A stretch of DNA of 64,000 bases, from positions 124,001 to 188,000 of the forward strand of contig JAAYVB010000001.1 of NCBI GenBank assembly GCA_012517405.1. The letters are read 5' to 3'. The position numbers and the translations under genes were made by a program. This DNA comes from Propionibacterium sp. (GTDB lineage Bacteria; Actinomycetota; Actinomycetes; Propionibacteriales; Propionibacteriaceae). Positions 39,110 to 48,698 of this stretch are shown here, one piece after another; the stretch's first letter is position 1; every line of letters starts with the position of its first letter. Below the pieces are notes generated by a model that saw nothing but the letters and a program-made list of their open reading frames with translations, was not told the DNA's origin and made no database searches.

Positions 39110-39922
39110 ATGGAACCCATGCCAGCCATTGATGCCGCCATCGGATTGCTGACCTGCCCGGTCTGCGCGGATGCCCTGACCCGCGAACACCGGCAGCTGC
39201 GCTGCGGACGGGGCCACAGCTTCGACATCGCGCGGCAAGGCTATGTCAATCTCCTGCGCGGCCCGGCGCCGGCCAACGCCGACACAGCCGAGATGGTCGC
39301 CGCTCGTGAGCGGTTCTTGTCCGCCGGCTACTACCAGCCGATCCGGGAGGCGGTCTGTTCGGCCTGCGAGCCCGGCGGGCGGCTGGCTGAGGTCGGGGTC
39401 GGCCCGGGATACTACCTGGGCGCGGCCGTGGCAGCGACACACCCACCGGCTCATCTGGGGCTGGACATCTCGGTGGCGGCCGCACGGCGGGCCGCCCGCC
39501 GGATGATGGCCTGCGCAGTGGCCGACACCTGGCAGACGCTTCCGATCGGCAGCGGCAGCCTGGATCGGCTGCTCTGTATCTTCGCTCCGCGCAATCCCCC
39601 GGAGTTCGCTCGGGTGCTGGCCACCGGCGGGCAGGTCGTCGTGGTCGCGCCCCGGCCACAGCACCTGGCGCAACTGCGGGCACGCCTCGGGCTGCTCAAT
39701 GTCGAGGACGACAAGTTGGCCCGCCTGGACGCCAGTTTCGCGGCCGCCGGACTGGAACTCGTGTCCCGACAGGAACTGACCTTCGACATCGATCTGGACG
39801 CTGCCGCAACTGCGGATCTGGTGGGTATGGGACCGAACGCATTTCATGACGGTGCCCGTGATTTCCCCAGGGCACTAACCACCACAGTGGCGGTGGCAAT
39901 CAGCAGCTATGAATCCGATTGA
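39110..39922 (+). CDS. RlmA-type 23S rRNA guanine-N1 methyltransferase
   Basis: A 270-residue protein with the RlmA layout: an N-terminal zinc finger (CPVC near residue 17, then CGRGHSFDIARQGYVNLLRG) and a SAM-dependent Rossmann domain (GRLAEVGVGPGYYLGAAVA). RlmA enzymes methylate G745 (type I) or G748 (type II, TlrB, tylosin resistance) of 23S rRNA; which applies here cannot be told. ATG at 39110 or 39119. Divergent from fabG. Confidence 0.87.
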   Translation: MEPMPAIDAAIGLLTCPVCADALTREHRQLRCGRGHSFDIARQGYVNLLRGPAPANADTAEMVAARERFLSAGYYQPIREAVCSACEPGGRLAEVGVGPGYYLGAAVAATHPPAHLGLDISVAAARRAARRMMACAVADTWQTLPIGSGSLDRLLCIFAPRNPPEFARVLATGGQVVVVAPRPQHLAQLRARLGLLNVEDDKLARLDASFAAAGLELVSRQELTFDIDLDAAATADLVGMGPNAFHDGARDFPRALTTTVAVAISSYESD

Positions 39923-39928
39923 CGATAA

Positions 39929-39950
39929 CGAATTAGGCAATACTAATTCG
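39929..39950. other. AT-rich perfect palindrome in a convergent gap
   Basis: CGAATTAG (39929-39936) and CTAATTCG (39943-39950) form a perfect 8-bp inverted repeat with a 6-nt centre in a 55-bp gap between convergent genes. It is strikingly AT-rich for this genome. It may be a weak bidirectional terminator or a protein-binding site. Confidence 0.45.
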
Positions 39951-39977
39951 AGTGATCCGAACTCGCCGACCGCACCG

Positions 39978-40226
39978 TCAACTGGCTGCCATGGAAGCGG
40001 CCGCCGATTCGCCATCCGTATCCTTCTTCGGACTTCGGGCCCCCCCGCGCTGGCGGAAGGTGACACCGGCGTCCTTCAGCAGTCCTTGAACGAAGCCATA
40101 GGAACGGCCGCATTCTGCTGCCAACGAGCGGATCGACTCGCCCGCCTCGTAGCGTTCGACAAACGACTGCTGGACTTCATTGCGCAATTCTCCGCTGACG
40201 CGCTTGCCCTTACTCAGACGATTCAT
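39978..40226 (-). CDS. Small helix-turn-helix protein
   Basis: An 82-residue basic protein. RYEAGESIRSLAAECGRSYG reads as a Hin/resolvase-like or Tn3-type HTH, followed by FVQGLLKDAGVTFRQRGGAR and a short acidic/Ala tail. Very similar small HTH proteins are widely conserved in actinobacteria, usually alone, and none is characterised to my knowledge. ATG at 40226 with AAAGGGG upstream. It lies 184 nt downstream of the ABC-F gene on the same strand. Confidence 0.75.
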   Translation of the reverse strand: MNRLSKGKRVSGELRNEVQQSFVERYEAGESIRSLAAECGRSYGFVQGLLKDAGVTFRQRGGARSPKKDTDGESAAASMAAS

Positions 40227-40410
40227 CGGCCCGCCCCTTTCTCAAGCAGGGTCTGAATCTCAGAATAGCGGCGCTAAACGACGCTGGGAACGAATCAATG
40301 ATCTTGGTGCCGATCAGTTGGGAACAGCCTCTGACGCGGTCATCGGGCACCGCGCGCAGGGCCGGTCGGCCCCCACGAACACCGCCTCCACGGCCTGCAC
40401 CAACGCTGCG

Positions 40411-42021
40411 TCAGGCCAGCGAGATCAGCTCCGCGTAGTCCTCACTCCACAGATCCTCGGTCCCGTCGGGCAGCACGATCACCCGGTCCGGCTCCAGCGC
40501 CTCGACCGCGCCCTCATCGTGGGTGACCAGGACGATCGCCCCCTCATAGCGACGGATCGCGTCCAGCACCTCCTTGCGGGATGCCGGGTCCAGGTTGTTC
40601 GTGGGCTCGTCGAGCAGCAGGACGTTGGCCGATGAAACGACCAGGGTCGCCAGGGCGAGCCTGGTCTTCTCGCCACCCGACAGCACGCCGGCGGGCTTGT
40701 GGTCATCGTCCCCGGAGAACAGGAATCCGCCCAGCACCCGGCGCGCCTCGGTCTCATTGAGATCGGGCGCTGCCTGCATCATGTTCTGCAGGACGCTGGC
40801 CTGCGGGTCCAGCAGGTCGTGTTCCTGCGCGAAATAGCCGAGCTTGAGGCCATGGCCCGGCACGACTTCGCCGGTGTCGGGTGTCTCGATGCCGGTCAGC
40901 AGCCGCAGCAGGGTTGTCTTGCCTGCACCGTTGAGCCCGAGGATGACCACCCGCGAGCCCTTGTCGACCGCCAGGTCGACGCCGGTGAAGACCTCCAGGG
41001 AGCCGTAGTTCTTGGTGAGATCCTTGGCCATCAGCGGTGTCTTGCCGCACGGCGCGGGGCTCGGGAAGGTGATCTTGGCCACCTTGTCGACAGCCCGCTC
41101 GCCCTCGGTGGCGGCGAGCAGCTTCTCGGCGCGCCGGGCCATGTTCTGCGCAGCCGTCGCCTTGGTCGCCTTGGCGCCGAGCTTCTCGGCCTGCAGCCGC
41201 AGCTGGGCGGCCTTGCGCTCGGCATTCTGGCGTTCGCGCTTGCGACGCTTCTCGTCCAGCTGGCGCTGCTGAAGATAAGTGGACCAGCCCATCGAATACT
41301 GATCGAGGGTGGTGCGGTTGGCGTCCAGGTGGAAGACCTTGGTGACGGTCTGGTCGAGCAGCCCGACATCGTGGCTGATCATCATCACACCGCCGTCGTA
41401 GGTCTTGACGAAGTCGCGCAACCAGACGATCGAGTCGGCATCCAAGTGGTTGGTCGGCTCGTCGAGCAGCAGCGTGTCGGCGGCGCTGAACAGAATGCGC
41501 GCCAGTTCGATGCGGCGGCGCTGACCACCGGACAACTCGTGCAGCGGCTGGCCGAGCACCCGCTCGGGTAGCCCCAGGTTCGCGGCGATGCGTGCCGCTT
41601 CGGCTTCGGCTCCGTAGCCGCCAGCGGCCATCAGCTCGGCTTCGGCGCGGGCGTAGGACGCCATCGCCTGCTGCTGTTCATCGCCGCTGGTGGCGGCCAT
41701 CTGCTTCTCGTAGTTGCGTAGGCGCACCAAGATGGTGTCCAGTCCCCTGGCCGACAGGATCCGATCGCGGGCGAGCATCGCCACATCGGTCTCACGGGGA
41801 TCTTGCGGCAGATAACCGATCTCGCCGCGCCGGGTCACCTGACCGGCGGCGGGGATACCTTCACCGGCCAGGATCCGCATCATCGTCGTCTTGCCCGCGC
41901 CGTTACGACCCACCAGACCGATCTTGTCGCCGGGGTTCACCCGGAAGGTCGTGGGTTCGAGCAACAGCCGTGCACCCGCACGGACCTCAAGATCAGTAGC
42001 CTGCAACATAGTCGTGCCCAT
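40411..42021 (-). CDS. ABC-F family ATPase (Etta/Uup-like translation factor)
   Basis: A 536-residue protein with two ABC domains and no membrane segments. Domain 1: GRNGAGKTT, LSGGQRRRIELARILF, LLLDEPTNHLDADS. The linker (about 245-310) is rich in Lys/Arg/Gln, the P-site tRNA-contacting region of ABC-F proteins. Domain 2: GLNGAGKTTLLR, LSGGEKTRLALATL, LLLDEPTNNLDPAS. ABC-F proteins act on the ribosome in translation or antibiotic resistance; the exact subtype is not clear. ATG at 42021 with AAGGCGAG upstream, next ATG at 42009. Confidence 0.9.
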   Translation of the reverse strand: MGTTMLQATDLEVRAGARLLLEPTTFRVNPGDKIGLVGRNGAGKTTMMRILAGEGIPAAGQVTRRGEIGYLPQDPRETDVAMLARDRILSARGLDTILVRLRNYEKQMAATSGDEQQQAMASYARAEAELMAAGGYGAEAEAARIAANLGLPERVLGQPLHELSGGQRRRIELARILFSAADTLLLDEPTNHLDADSIVWLRDFVKTYDGGVMMISHDVGLLDQTVTKVFHLDANRTTLDQYSMGWSTYLQQRQLDEKRRKRERQNAERKAAQLRLQAEKLGAKATKATAAQNMARRAEKLLAATEGERAVDKVAKITFPSPAPCGKTPLMAKDLTKNYGSLEVFTGVDLAVDKGSRVVILGLNGAGKTTLLRLLTGIETPDTGEVVPGHGLKLGYFAQEHDLLDPQASVLQNMMQAAPDLNETEARRVLGGFLFSGDDDHKPAGVLSGGEKTRLALATLVVSSANVLLLDEPTNNLDPASRKEVLDAIRRYEGAIVLVTHDEGAVEALEPDRVIVLPDGTEDLWSEDYAELISLA

Positions 42022-42168
42022 TGTGTCTCGCCTTGATCCTGTGAGCAAAAACCATCGGCAACAAGACCCCCGGACGAGGCACGTCGGCTTTCCCCCGCAC
42101 CACAGTGGCCAGCCGACGGGGGCCGCGTCGCTCAATCGGCAGCAGAATGCCTGAGGCCCGGGCCTGCG

Positions 42169-42795
42169 ATGACCGAGTTGCCTAGACTGTCGGCAATGGC
42201 ATCTCGTAGCACCACATCCTCGAATCCGGTCCGGCGGATGTTCACCGCAGTGACACCACCGCCGCAAGCCGTCGCCCGGCTGGAAGATCTGCTCGAACCG
42301 GGCAGGCTCCGGTGGCCCCAGCTCCGCTGGACGAAGCCGTCCGGCTGGCATCTGACCTGCGCCTTCATGGCGCGAGTCGACGCCGCCGGCTACACCCGGC
42401 TGGACGAGCTGTTGACCGACCTCGCCGCTGCCACTGCCCGATTCGGGCTGGGCCTGGCCGGCGCGGGCGCATTCCCGGCCCCAGGCCTGGCGAAGGCATT
42501 GTGGCTGGGGGCCGACGATCCGGGCGGCGAACTCGCTGCCTTGGCCCGCGGCTGCCGCACGGCCGCACGGCGGGCAGGAATCAGCGTTGCCGATGAACCT
42601 TTCGTCGGCCATCTGACGATCGCGCGCTACCGGCACCCGGCCGATGCTCGTCCACAGATCGATGCGCTGGACGCGACCACGATCGAACCCTGGCCGGTCA
42701 CCGAAATCGTCCTGATCGAATCCCTGCTCGGGCAAGGTGACGACGGGAGCGTGCGTTATGTCGTGCGCGAGAGATACCCGCTGTCGAGCTACTGA
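42169..42795 (+). CDS. thpR: RNA 2',3'-cyclic phosphodiesterase (ThpR, 2'-5' RNA ligase family)
   Basis: A 208-residue 2H phosphoesterase. The two HxT motifs are HLTCAFMAR and HLTIARYR, with the usual spacing. E. coli ThpR hydrolyses 2',3'-cyclic phosphates on RNA; 2'-5' ligase activity is weak. The start is uncertain between ATG 42169 and ATG 42196, and neither has a good ribosome site. Confidence 0.85.
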   Translation: MTELPRLSAMASRSTTSSNPVRRMFTAVTPPPQAVARLEDLLEPGRLRWPQLRWTKPSGWHLTCAFMARVDAAGYTRLDELLTDLAAATARFGLGLAGAGAFPAPGLAKALWLGADDPGGELAALARGCRTAARRAGISVADEPFVGHLTIARYRHPADARPQIDALDATTIEPWPVTEIVLIESLLGQGDDGSVRYVVRERYPLSSY

Positions 42796-42810
42796 GTGCC
42801 CGACCCGGGC

Positions 42811-43197
42811 TCAGATCATGAAGCCGAGTGCCTGGAGTTGCTCGCGTCCGTCGTCGGTGATCAGGTCGATCGACCACGGCGGCATCCACACCCAGTTGAT
42901 GGTGACACTGCGGGCGAGTTGGCCGAGCACCGCCTGGGCTTCCCACTCGATCTGATCGGTCAGTGGGCAGGCCGGGCTGGTCAGCGTCATCTCAAGCGTG
43001 ACATTGAGATCGTCATCGATGAGCACGTCGTAGATCAGCCCCAGGTCAACGACGTTCACCATCAGTTCGGGGTCGACGACCTCTTTCAGCGCCTCGAGGA
43101 TGACGAGCTTCTTCTGCTCCGCGGTGGCCGTCGCCCAGGTGGCGGGCACCGGGTCGCCGGGCAACTCGTCTCTCACCAGATCAGACGGATTGGTCAT
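42811..43197 (-). CDS. sufT: SufT / MIP18-type iron-sulfur assembly factor
   Basis: A 128-residue DUF59 protein. The family signature VDPELMVNVVDLGLIYDVLI and LTSPACPLTDQIEWEAQAVL are visible (with the single Cys in SPACPL). It is the last gene of the suf operon, overlapping or abutting sufU, as in other actinobacteria; SufT is proposed to help Fe-S delivery to target proteins. ATG at 43197 has AAGGAGTGAC upstream. Confidence 0.9.
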   Translation of the reverse strand: MTNPSDLVRDELPGDPVPATWATATAEQKKLVILEALKEVVDPELMVNVVDLGLIYDVLIDDDLNVTLEMTLTSPACPLTDQIEWEAQAVLGQLARSVTINWVWMPPWSIDLITDDGREQLQALGFMI

Positions 43198-43198
43198 G

Positions 43199-43663
43199 TC
43201 ACTCCTTGTCATCGCGCGAAGCGGGCAGCTCGACGCCGGCCCGGATCAGCGCATCGCGCAGTGCCGACCAGCCGAGCATGGCGCACTTGACGCGCGCCGG
43301 GAACTGCGCGACACCGGCGAATGCGATGCCGTCCTCCAGCCGGTCCTCGTCGGGCTCGATCCGCCCCTGGCTCTCCATCATGTCGCGGAACTCGTCGAAC
43401 AATGCCATCGAGTCGGCGACGTCGCGTCCGATCACCAGATCGCACATCACCGAGGTGGATGCCTGCGAGATCGAGCATCCCTCCGCATCGTAGGAGACAT
43501 CACCGATCGTGTCGCCGTCCATGCTCACCCGTAGCGTGACCTCGTCACCGCAGCTGGGATTGACGTGATGGACCTCGGCACCGAACGGGGCACGCAGCCC
43601 TGAATGATGCTTCTCCCGATAGTGATCGATGATGATGTCTTGATACAGCTGTTCAACGCTCAC
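43199..43663 (-). CDS. sufU: Fe-S scaffold / sulfurtransfer protein SufU
   Basis: A 154-residue IscU-fold protein. The three zinc/cluster cysteines sit in PSCGDEVTL, GCSISQAST and VKCAMLGWSAL, with the extra inserted helix between the second and third typical of SufU. It accepts persulfide sulfur from SufS. GTG at 43663 with AGGAGGTCACT upstream overlaps the sufS stop. Confidence 0.95.
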   Translation of the reverse strand: MSVEQLYQDIIIDHYREKHHSGLRAPFGAEVHHVNPSCGDEVTLRVSMDGDTIGDVSYDAEGCSISQASTSVMCDLVIGRDVADSMALFDEFRDMMESQGRIEPDEDRLEDGIAFAGVAQFPARVKCAMLGWSALRDALIRAGVELPASRDDKE

Positions 43664-44907
43664 AGTGACCTCCTGGCGCGGGAGTTGAAGAAGTCATATC
43701 CCCAAGCGACGGCCTCCACCAGCGCATCCACTTCCTCTGGGGTGGTGTAGAGATAGCCGGACGCACGTGAAGAACTCTGCACCGCCAGCCGCTTGTGCAG
43801 CGGAGCCGCGCAGTGATGCCCGCCACGCACGGCCACGCCGCGGCTGTCGAGCAACTGCATCAGATCGTGCGGGTGCACGCCGTCGACGACGAACGACACC
43901 GCGCCGCCACGGTCCACCGCCTCGGCGGGGCCGAGAATGTGGACCCCGTCCAGCGCGCCGAGACCGTCCAGCATGTGCGCGGTGATCTCGGTCTCGTGAG
44001 CGGCGAGAGCATCCATCCCGATGCGGTTCAGATAGTCGATGGCCGCTCCCAGCCCGACCGCCTGAGCGATCGGCGGTGTGCCGGCCTCGAAGCGATGCGG
44101 CGGAGGCGCATAGGTCGAGCCCTCCATCCGGACGACCTCGATCATCTCGCCGCCGCCGAGGAAGGGCGGCAGCTGCTCGAGCAGGTCGTAGTGACCCCAC
44201 AGCACACCGATGCCGGTGGGACCGCAGAGTTTGTGACCGGTGAAGGCCAGCAGATCCACCCCGAGAGCCGTCACGTCGGTGGCCCGCTGCGGAACGCCTT
44301 GCGAACCGTCCGCCACCATGATCGCGCCGACCGAGTGGGCCCAGTCGGCGATCTGGCGGATCGGGTTGATAGTGCCCAGTACGTTGCTGACCCAGGCGAC
44401 CGAGACGACTTTCGTCCGTTCGTTGATCAGCCCGTCGCGCTGTGCCGCTTCCAGATCGAGCCGGCCGTCGTCGGTGATGTCGAACCAGCGCAGGGTCGCC
44501 CCGCTCGCCTGGCAAGCCAGCTGCCAGGGCACCAGATTCGAATGGTGCTCCATCACCGAGATGACGACCTCATCGCCGGGCTTCAGCCGGCGGCCGAGGG
44601 TATAGGCGGCCAGGTTGAGCGCCTCGGAGGCGTTCTTGGTGAAGATGATCTCATCGGACGAGCGAGCGTGGACGAACTCCGCCACCTTCACCCGGGCACC
44701 TTCGAATGCTGCCGTGGCCTCGGCCCCCAGCGTGTGCATGGCGCGGGCGACGTTGGCGTTGTGGCGCAGGTAGTGCGCCTCCACAGCCTCGACGACCTCG
44801 CGGGGTTTCTGCGAGGTGTTCGCCGAGTCGAGATAGACCAGCGGGTGCCCGTTGATTTCCCTGTCGAGAATCGGGAAATCAGCACGGATAGCGGCGGAGT
44901 TCCACAT
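43660..44907 (-). CDS. sufS: Cysteine desulfurase SufS
   Basis: A 415-residue group II cysteine desulfurase, pyridoxal-phosphate dependent, giving alanine and enzyme-bound persulfide. The PLP lysine is in FTGHKLCGPTGIGVLWG; the catalytic Cys in RGGHHCAAPLHKR; the N-terminal aldolase-like segment NASEALNLAAY binds cofactor phosphate. ATG at 44907 overlaps the sufC stop (TGATG). Confidence 0.96.
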   Translation of the reverse strand: MWNSAAIRADFPILDREINGHPLVYLDSANTSQKPREVVEAVEAHYLRHNANVARAMHTLGAEATAAFEGARVKVAEFVHARSSDEIIFTKNASEALNLAAYTLGRRLKPGDEVVISVMEHHSNLVPWQLACQASGATLRWFDITDDGRLDLEAAQRDGLINERTKVVSVAWVSNVLGTINPIRQIADWAHSVGAIMVADGSQGVPQRATDVTALGVDLLAFTGHKLCGPTGIGVLWGHYDLLEQLPPFLGGGEMIEVVRMEGSTYAPPPHRFEAGTPPIAQAVGLGAAIDYLNRIGMDALAAHETEITAHMLDGLGALDGVHILGPAEAVDRGGAVSFVVDGVHPHDLMQLLDSRGVAVRGGHHCAAPLHKRLAVQSSSRASGYLYTTPEEVDALVEAVAWGYDFFNSRARRSL

Positions 44908-45668
44908 CAGGCGTGAACGGCTTTCACGTACTTGTCGTAGCCGGAGATCTCCAGCTCATCGGCCAGTTCCTTGCCACCGGACTCGACGATCTGCCCATTC
45001 ACGAAGACGTGCACGTGGGTCGGCTCGATGTAGCGCAGGATGCGCGTGTAGTGGGTGATCAGCAGTACGCCGCGGTCGCCTTGGGCGGCGTAGCGGTTGA
45101 TGCCGTCGGCAACGATACGCACGGCGTCGATATCCAGGCCGGAGTCGATCTCGTCCAGCACCGCGACCTTCGGGTTCAGCACATCGAGCTGGACGATCTC
45201 GCCGCGCTTCTTCTCGCCACCGGAGAAGCCTTCGTTGACCGAACGGGTCGCGAAGTCGGGGTCCATCTCCAGCCGGGTGAGCGCGCCGCTGACGACCTTC
45301 GGCCAGGTGCGGACCTTGGGCGCTTGTCCGTCCAGGGCGGTCTTGGCGGTGCGCAGGAAGTTGCTGGTGGACACGCCGGGAACCTCGACCGGATACTGCA
45401 TGGCCAAGAAGAGCCCGGCCTTGGCCCGCTCGTCCACGCTCAGTCCGGTGAGCTCGACGCCGTCGAGGGTGGCCGAACCCGAGGTGATCGTGTACTTGGG
45501 GTGGCCCGCCAGCGCGTAGGCCATGGTCGATTTGCCGGAGCCGTTGGGGCCCATGATGGCGTGAATCTCACCGGTCTTGATGGTCAGGTTCACCCCGTGC
45601 AGGATCGGCTTGGGACCCGATTCGGTCTCGACATCGACATGCAGGTCGGTGATGACAAGGTCTGCCAT
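44907..45668 (-). CDS. sufC: Fe-S assembly ATPase SufC
   Basis: A 253-residue ABC-type ATPase that drives the SufBCD scaffold. Walker A GPNGSGKST, signature FSGGEKKRGEIVQLD, Walker B VAVLDEIDSGLDIDA. GGEKKRGE is characteristic of SufC, as is the lack of a membrane partner. ATG at 45668 with AGGAGAACTG upstream, 6 nt after the Rieske gene. Confidence 0.96.
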   Translation of the reverse strand: MADLVITDLHVDVETESGPKPILHGVNLTIKTGEIHAIMGPNGSGKSTMAYALAGHPKYTITSGSATLDGVELTGLSVDERAKAGLFLAMQYPVEVPGVSTSNFLRTAKTALDGQAPKVRTWPKVVSGALTRLEMDPDFATRSVNEGFSGGEKKRGEIVQLDVLNPKVAVLDEIDSGLDIDAVRIVADGINRYAAQGDRGVLLITHYTRILRYIEPTHVHVFVNGQIVESGGKELADELEISGYDKYVKAVHA

Positions 45669-45674
45669 GGTGAT

Positions 45675-46016
45675 TCAGTTCTCCTGGTGAGTGGACGGGT
45701 GGTCGATGTCGACGAGGATCTGATCGCCGTCGATGACACAGGGATAGACGGGCACCGGCAGTACGGCCGGCAGATTGAGTGCAGCACCGGTGCGTAGATC
45801 GAACATCGAACCGTGCAGATAGCATTCGATCGTGCAGTGCTCGGCGTCGACATCGCCTTCGCTGAGCCGGACATTGCCATGACTGCATTCGTCGGCGATA
45901 GCGAAGACCTCGTCGCCGATGCGCACGATCGCGAGCTCCAGATCGCTGCCGGGCACGTCAACTCCCAGCGGTACATCCGAGAGCTCGTCGAGCGTGGCGA
46001 CGGCTACCGGGCTCAT
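45675..46016 (-). CDS. Rieske-type ferredoxin in the suf operon
   Basis: A 113-residue 2Fe-2S protein. The ligand pairs are CSHGN (Cys-His) and CYLHGS (Cys-His), spaced as in soluble Rieske ferredoxins of the BphF/HcaC type. In actinobacteria such a gene lies between sufD and sufC, probably serving as an electron carrier for cluster assembly; this is inferred from position. ATG at 46016 overlaps the sufD stop as ATGA. Confidence 0.92.
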   Translation of the reverse strand: MSPVAVATLDELSDVPLGVDVPGSDLELAIVRIGDEVFAIADECSHGNVRLSEGDVDAEHCTIECYLHGSMFDLRTGAALNLPAVLPVPVYPCVIDGDQILVDIDHPSTHQEN

Positions 46017-47206
46017 GCTTGGTCGTCCTCGCTGAGCAACGCGTCGTGCGAGAGATCCTCGATGCTGGCCAGCTGGACGTTCAGTGCCTCGACCAGACGC
46101 GCCTCGATCTCGGGCAAGCCGATGCGGCGGATGATGTCGAGGAAGAAGCCCTCGACGATCAGGCGGCGGGCCTGCTCCTCGGGGATGCCACGGCTGCGCA
46201 GATAGAACAGCTGGTTCGCGTCGAAGCGCCCGGTGGAACTCGAGTGCCCGGCGCCGCGGATCTCGCCGGTCTCGATCTCCAGGTTCGGGACCGAGTCGGC
46301 CCGGCAACCCTCGGTGAGCATGAGGTTCTTGTTGGTCTCATAGGTGTTGATGTCGACCGCGGTCTTGCGGATCAGCGCATCGCCGATCCACACCGAATGC
46401 GCACCCGCACCCTGCAGGGCGCCGCGGTAGTCGACCAGGCTGACAGTGTTCGGGTGGTTGTGGTCGACCAGCAGCCGGTGTTCGACGTGCTGCTCCGACT
46501 GGACGAAGTAGATGCCGAGCTGGTTGAGCTCGCCGCCGGGCCCGGCGTACTCGACCCGCTCCACCAGCCGCACATCGCCTTGCCCGATGGTGGCCTGGAA
46601 GGAGCGCACCTTGGCGTCCCGGCCGATCCGGATCGAGTACTGACCGCCGTGGACTGCGCCGGTCGCCCAGTCCTGGACGGTGATGACATCGACGCGGGCG
46701 CCTTCGTCGACCTGTACCTCGACCTTCGACGCCAGCCGGGATACCCCGGTGCGTTGCAGCACGATCGTGGCCTCGGCGTGATGACCGACGGTGATGATCA
46801 TGTGGGAGGCGGCCAGTTCGTCGCTGCCGTCGGTGGTGATGACCACCGGTGCATCAAGCACGGCCTGCGGGGCCACCTCGATCAGCAGCGCCTGCTCGGC
46901 CTGGACGGCCTTGGCCGCCACCAGGTCGACCGGCGGGTCGAACGAGAGATCCTTGGCGGCCGCCGCGTCGATCGTCCGGCTGGTGACGCCTTCGGGCAGC
47001 GTCGTGGTGACGGAGATCTGGCCGAACGGCCCGTCGGTCATCAGCGGCTTGAACCGCTTGACCGGGGTGAATCGCCAGTTCTCCTCGAGCCCGGTGGGCA
47101 CGGTGTGATCGGTCAACTGCCACGACGGGGTCGGGTGCAGGTGTGAGGTGAACGCGCCGCTGACACTGACGACGCGGGGTTCGGAGCGGGTGATGGTGGT
47201 GCTCAA
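46013..47206 (-). CDS. sufD: Fe-S assembly scaffold SufD
   Basis: A 397-residue beta-helix scaffold paralogous to SufB. The SufBD core shows RGALQGAGAHSVWIGDALIR and TGRFDANQLFYLRSRGIPE. The best start is TTG at 47206: CAGGAGG lies about 11 nt upstream and the protein then starts STTITRSEPRVV; the frame is open to 47287 without conservation. Between sufB and the Rieske gene. Confidence 0.93.
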   Translation of the reverse strand: MSTTITRSEPRVVSVSGAFTSHLHPTPSWQLTDHTVPTGLEENWRFTPVKRFKPLMTDGPFGQISVTTTLPEGVTSRTIDAAAAKDLSFDPPVDLVAAKAVQAEQALLIEVAPQAVLDAPVVITTDGSDELAASHMIITVGHHAEATIVLQRTGVSRLASKVEVQVDEGARVDVITVQDWATGAVHGGQYSIRIGRDAKVRSFQATIGQGDVRLVERVEYAGPGGELNQLGIYFVQSEQHVEHRLLVDHNHPNTVSLVDYRGALQGAGAHSVWIGDALIRKTAVDINTYETNKNLMLTEGCRADSVPNLEIETGEIRGAGHSSSTGRFDANQLFYLRSRGIPEEQARRLIVEGFFLDIIRRIGLPEIEARLVEALNVQLASIEDLSHDALLSEDDQA

Positions 47207-47255
47207 CTGATGAAAGCCTCCTGGTTCTGTTCCTGGTGGATTGCGGCGGCTGCCA

Positions 47256-48698
47256 TCAGCCGACTGCACCCTCCATCTGCAGCTCAATCAGCCGGTTGAG
47301 CTCAAGTGCGTATTCCATCGGCAGTTCGCGGGCGATCGGCTCGACGAATCCGCGCACGACCATCGCGGCGGCCTCGTCCTCGCTCAGCCCACGCTGCATC
47401 AGGTAGAAGAGCTGGTCCTCGCTGATCTTCGAGACCGTGGCCTCGTGTGCCATCGAGACGTCTTCTTCCTTGACATCGACATACGGGTAGGTGTCGGTGC
47501 GGGAGATGTTGTCGACCAGCAACGCATCGCACTTGACGCTGGACGAGGAGTGCCGGGCACCCGGCTGCACCTCCACCAGGCCTCGGTAGGACGAACGCCC
47601 ACCGCTGCGCGAGACCGACTTCGACACGATGGTCGACGAGGTGTAGGGCGCACAGTGCACCATCTTCGAGCCGGTGTCCTGATGCTGGCCCTCACCGGCG
47701 AATGCGATCGACAAGGTCTCGCCCTTGGCGTGGGGACCCATCAGCCAGACCGCCGGGTACTTCATGGAGACCTTGGACCCGATGTTGCCGTCGATCCACT
47801 CCATGGTGCCGCCCTCGTCGACCGTCGAACGCTTGGTGACCAGGTTGTACACATTGTTCGACCAGTTCTGGATGGTCGTGTACCGCACCCGGGCGTGCTT
47901 CTTCACGATGATCTCGACGACTGCGGCGTGCAGCGAGTCGGTCTTGTAGATCGGCGCCGTGCAGCCCTCGACATAGTGGACGAAGGAGCCCTCGTCGGCG
48001 ATGATCAGCGTGCGCTCGAACTGGCCCATGTTCTCGGTGTTGATCCGGAAGTAGGCCTGCAACGGAATCTGGACGTGCACGCCCTTCGGCACGTAGATGA
48101 ACGAGCCGCCCGACCAGACCGCCGTGTTCAGCGCGGCGAATTTGTTGTCGCCGGCCGGGATAACCGAGCCGAAGTACTCCTCGAAGATCTCCGGGTATTC
48201 CTTCAGGCCGGTATCGGTGTCCAGGAAGATGACGCCCTGGCGCTCCAGCTCCTCGTTGATCTTGTGGTAGACGACTTCGGACTCGTACTGGGCCGCCACA
48301 CCGGCGACCAGACGTGCCTTCTCGGCCTCGGGGATGCCGAGGCGGTCGTAGGTGTTCTTGATGTCGGCGGGCAGTTCTTCCCAGCTGTTGGCCTGGCGCT
48401 CGGTGGAGCGCACGTAGTACTTGATCGTGTCGAAATTGATCTCGCTGAGATCGGCACCCCAGGTGGGCATCGGCTTACGCTCGAACAGCTTGAGTGCCTT
48501 CAGCCGGCGCTGCAGCATCCATTCGGGCTCGTTCTTCAGGGCAGAGATGCCGCGGACCACGGAATCGTCCAACCCGCGCTTGGCTGTCGCGCCGGCCGCA
48601 TCGGAATCATGCCAGCCGAAGCGGTACTGCGACAGGGCCTCGATCTGTTCGGACTGGGTCGGCTGCTCGGATGCCTGGGGCTTGATATCGGTCGTCAT
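47256..48698 (-). CDS. sufB: Fe-S assembly scaffold SufB
   Basis: A 480-residue scaffold protein on which SufBCD builds clusters. Conserved segments include [40 protein letters not shown] and [16 protein letters not shown] (the cluster/sulfur-handling Cys region). ATG at 48698 with AAAGGTG upstream overlaps the sufR stop (ATGA). Confidence 0.96.
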   Translation of the reverse strand: MTTDIKPQASEQPTQSEQIEALSQYRFGWHDSDAAGATAKRGLDDSVVRGISALKNEPEWMLQRRLKALKLFERKPMPTWGADLSEINFDTIKYYVRSTERQANSWEELPADIKNTYDRLGIPEAEKARLVAGVAAQYESEVVYHKINEELERQGVIFLDTDTGLKEYPEIFEEYFGSVIPAGDNKFAALNTAVWSGGSFIYVPKGVHVQIPLQAYFRINTENMGQFERTLIIADEGSFVHYVEGCTAPIYKTDSLHAAVVEIIVKKHARVRYTTIQNWSNNVYNLVTKRSTVDEGGTMEWIDGNIGSKVSMKYPAVWLMGPHAKGETLSIAFAGEGQHQDTGSKMVHCAPYTSSTIVSKSVSRSGGRSSYRGLVEVQPGARHSSSSVKCDALLVDNISRTDTYPYVDVKEEDVSMAHEATVSKISEDQLFYLMQRGLSEDEAAAMVVRGFVEPIARELPMEYALELNRLIELQMEGAVG

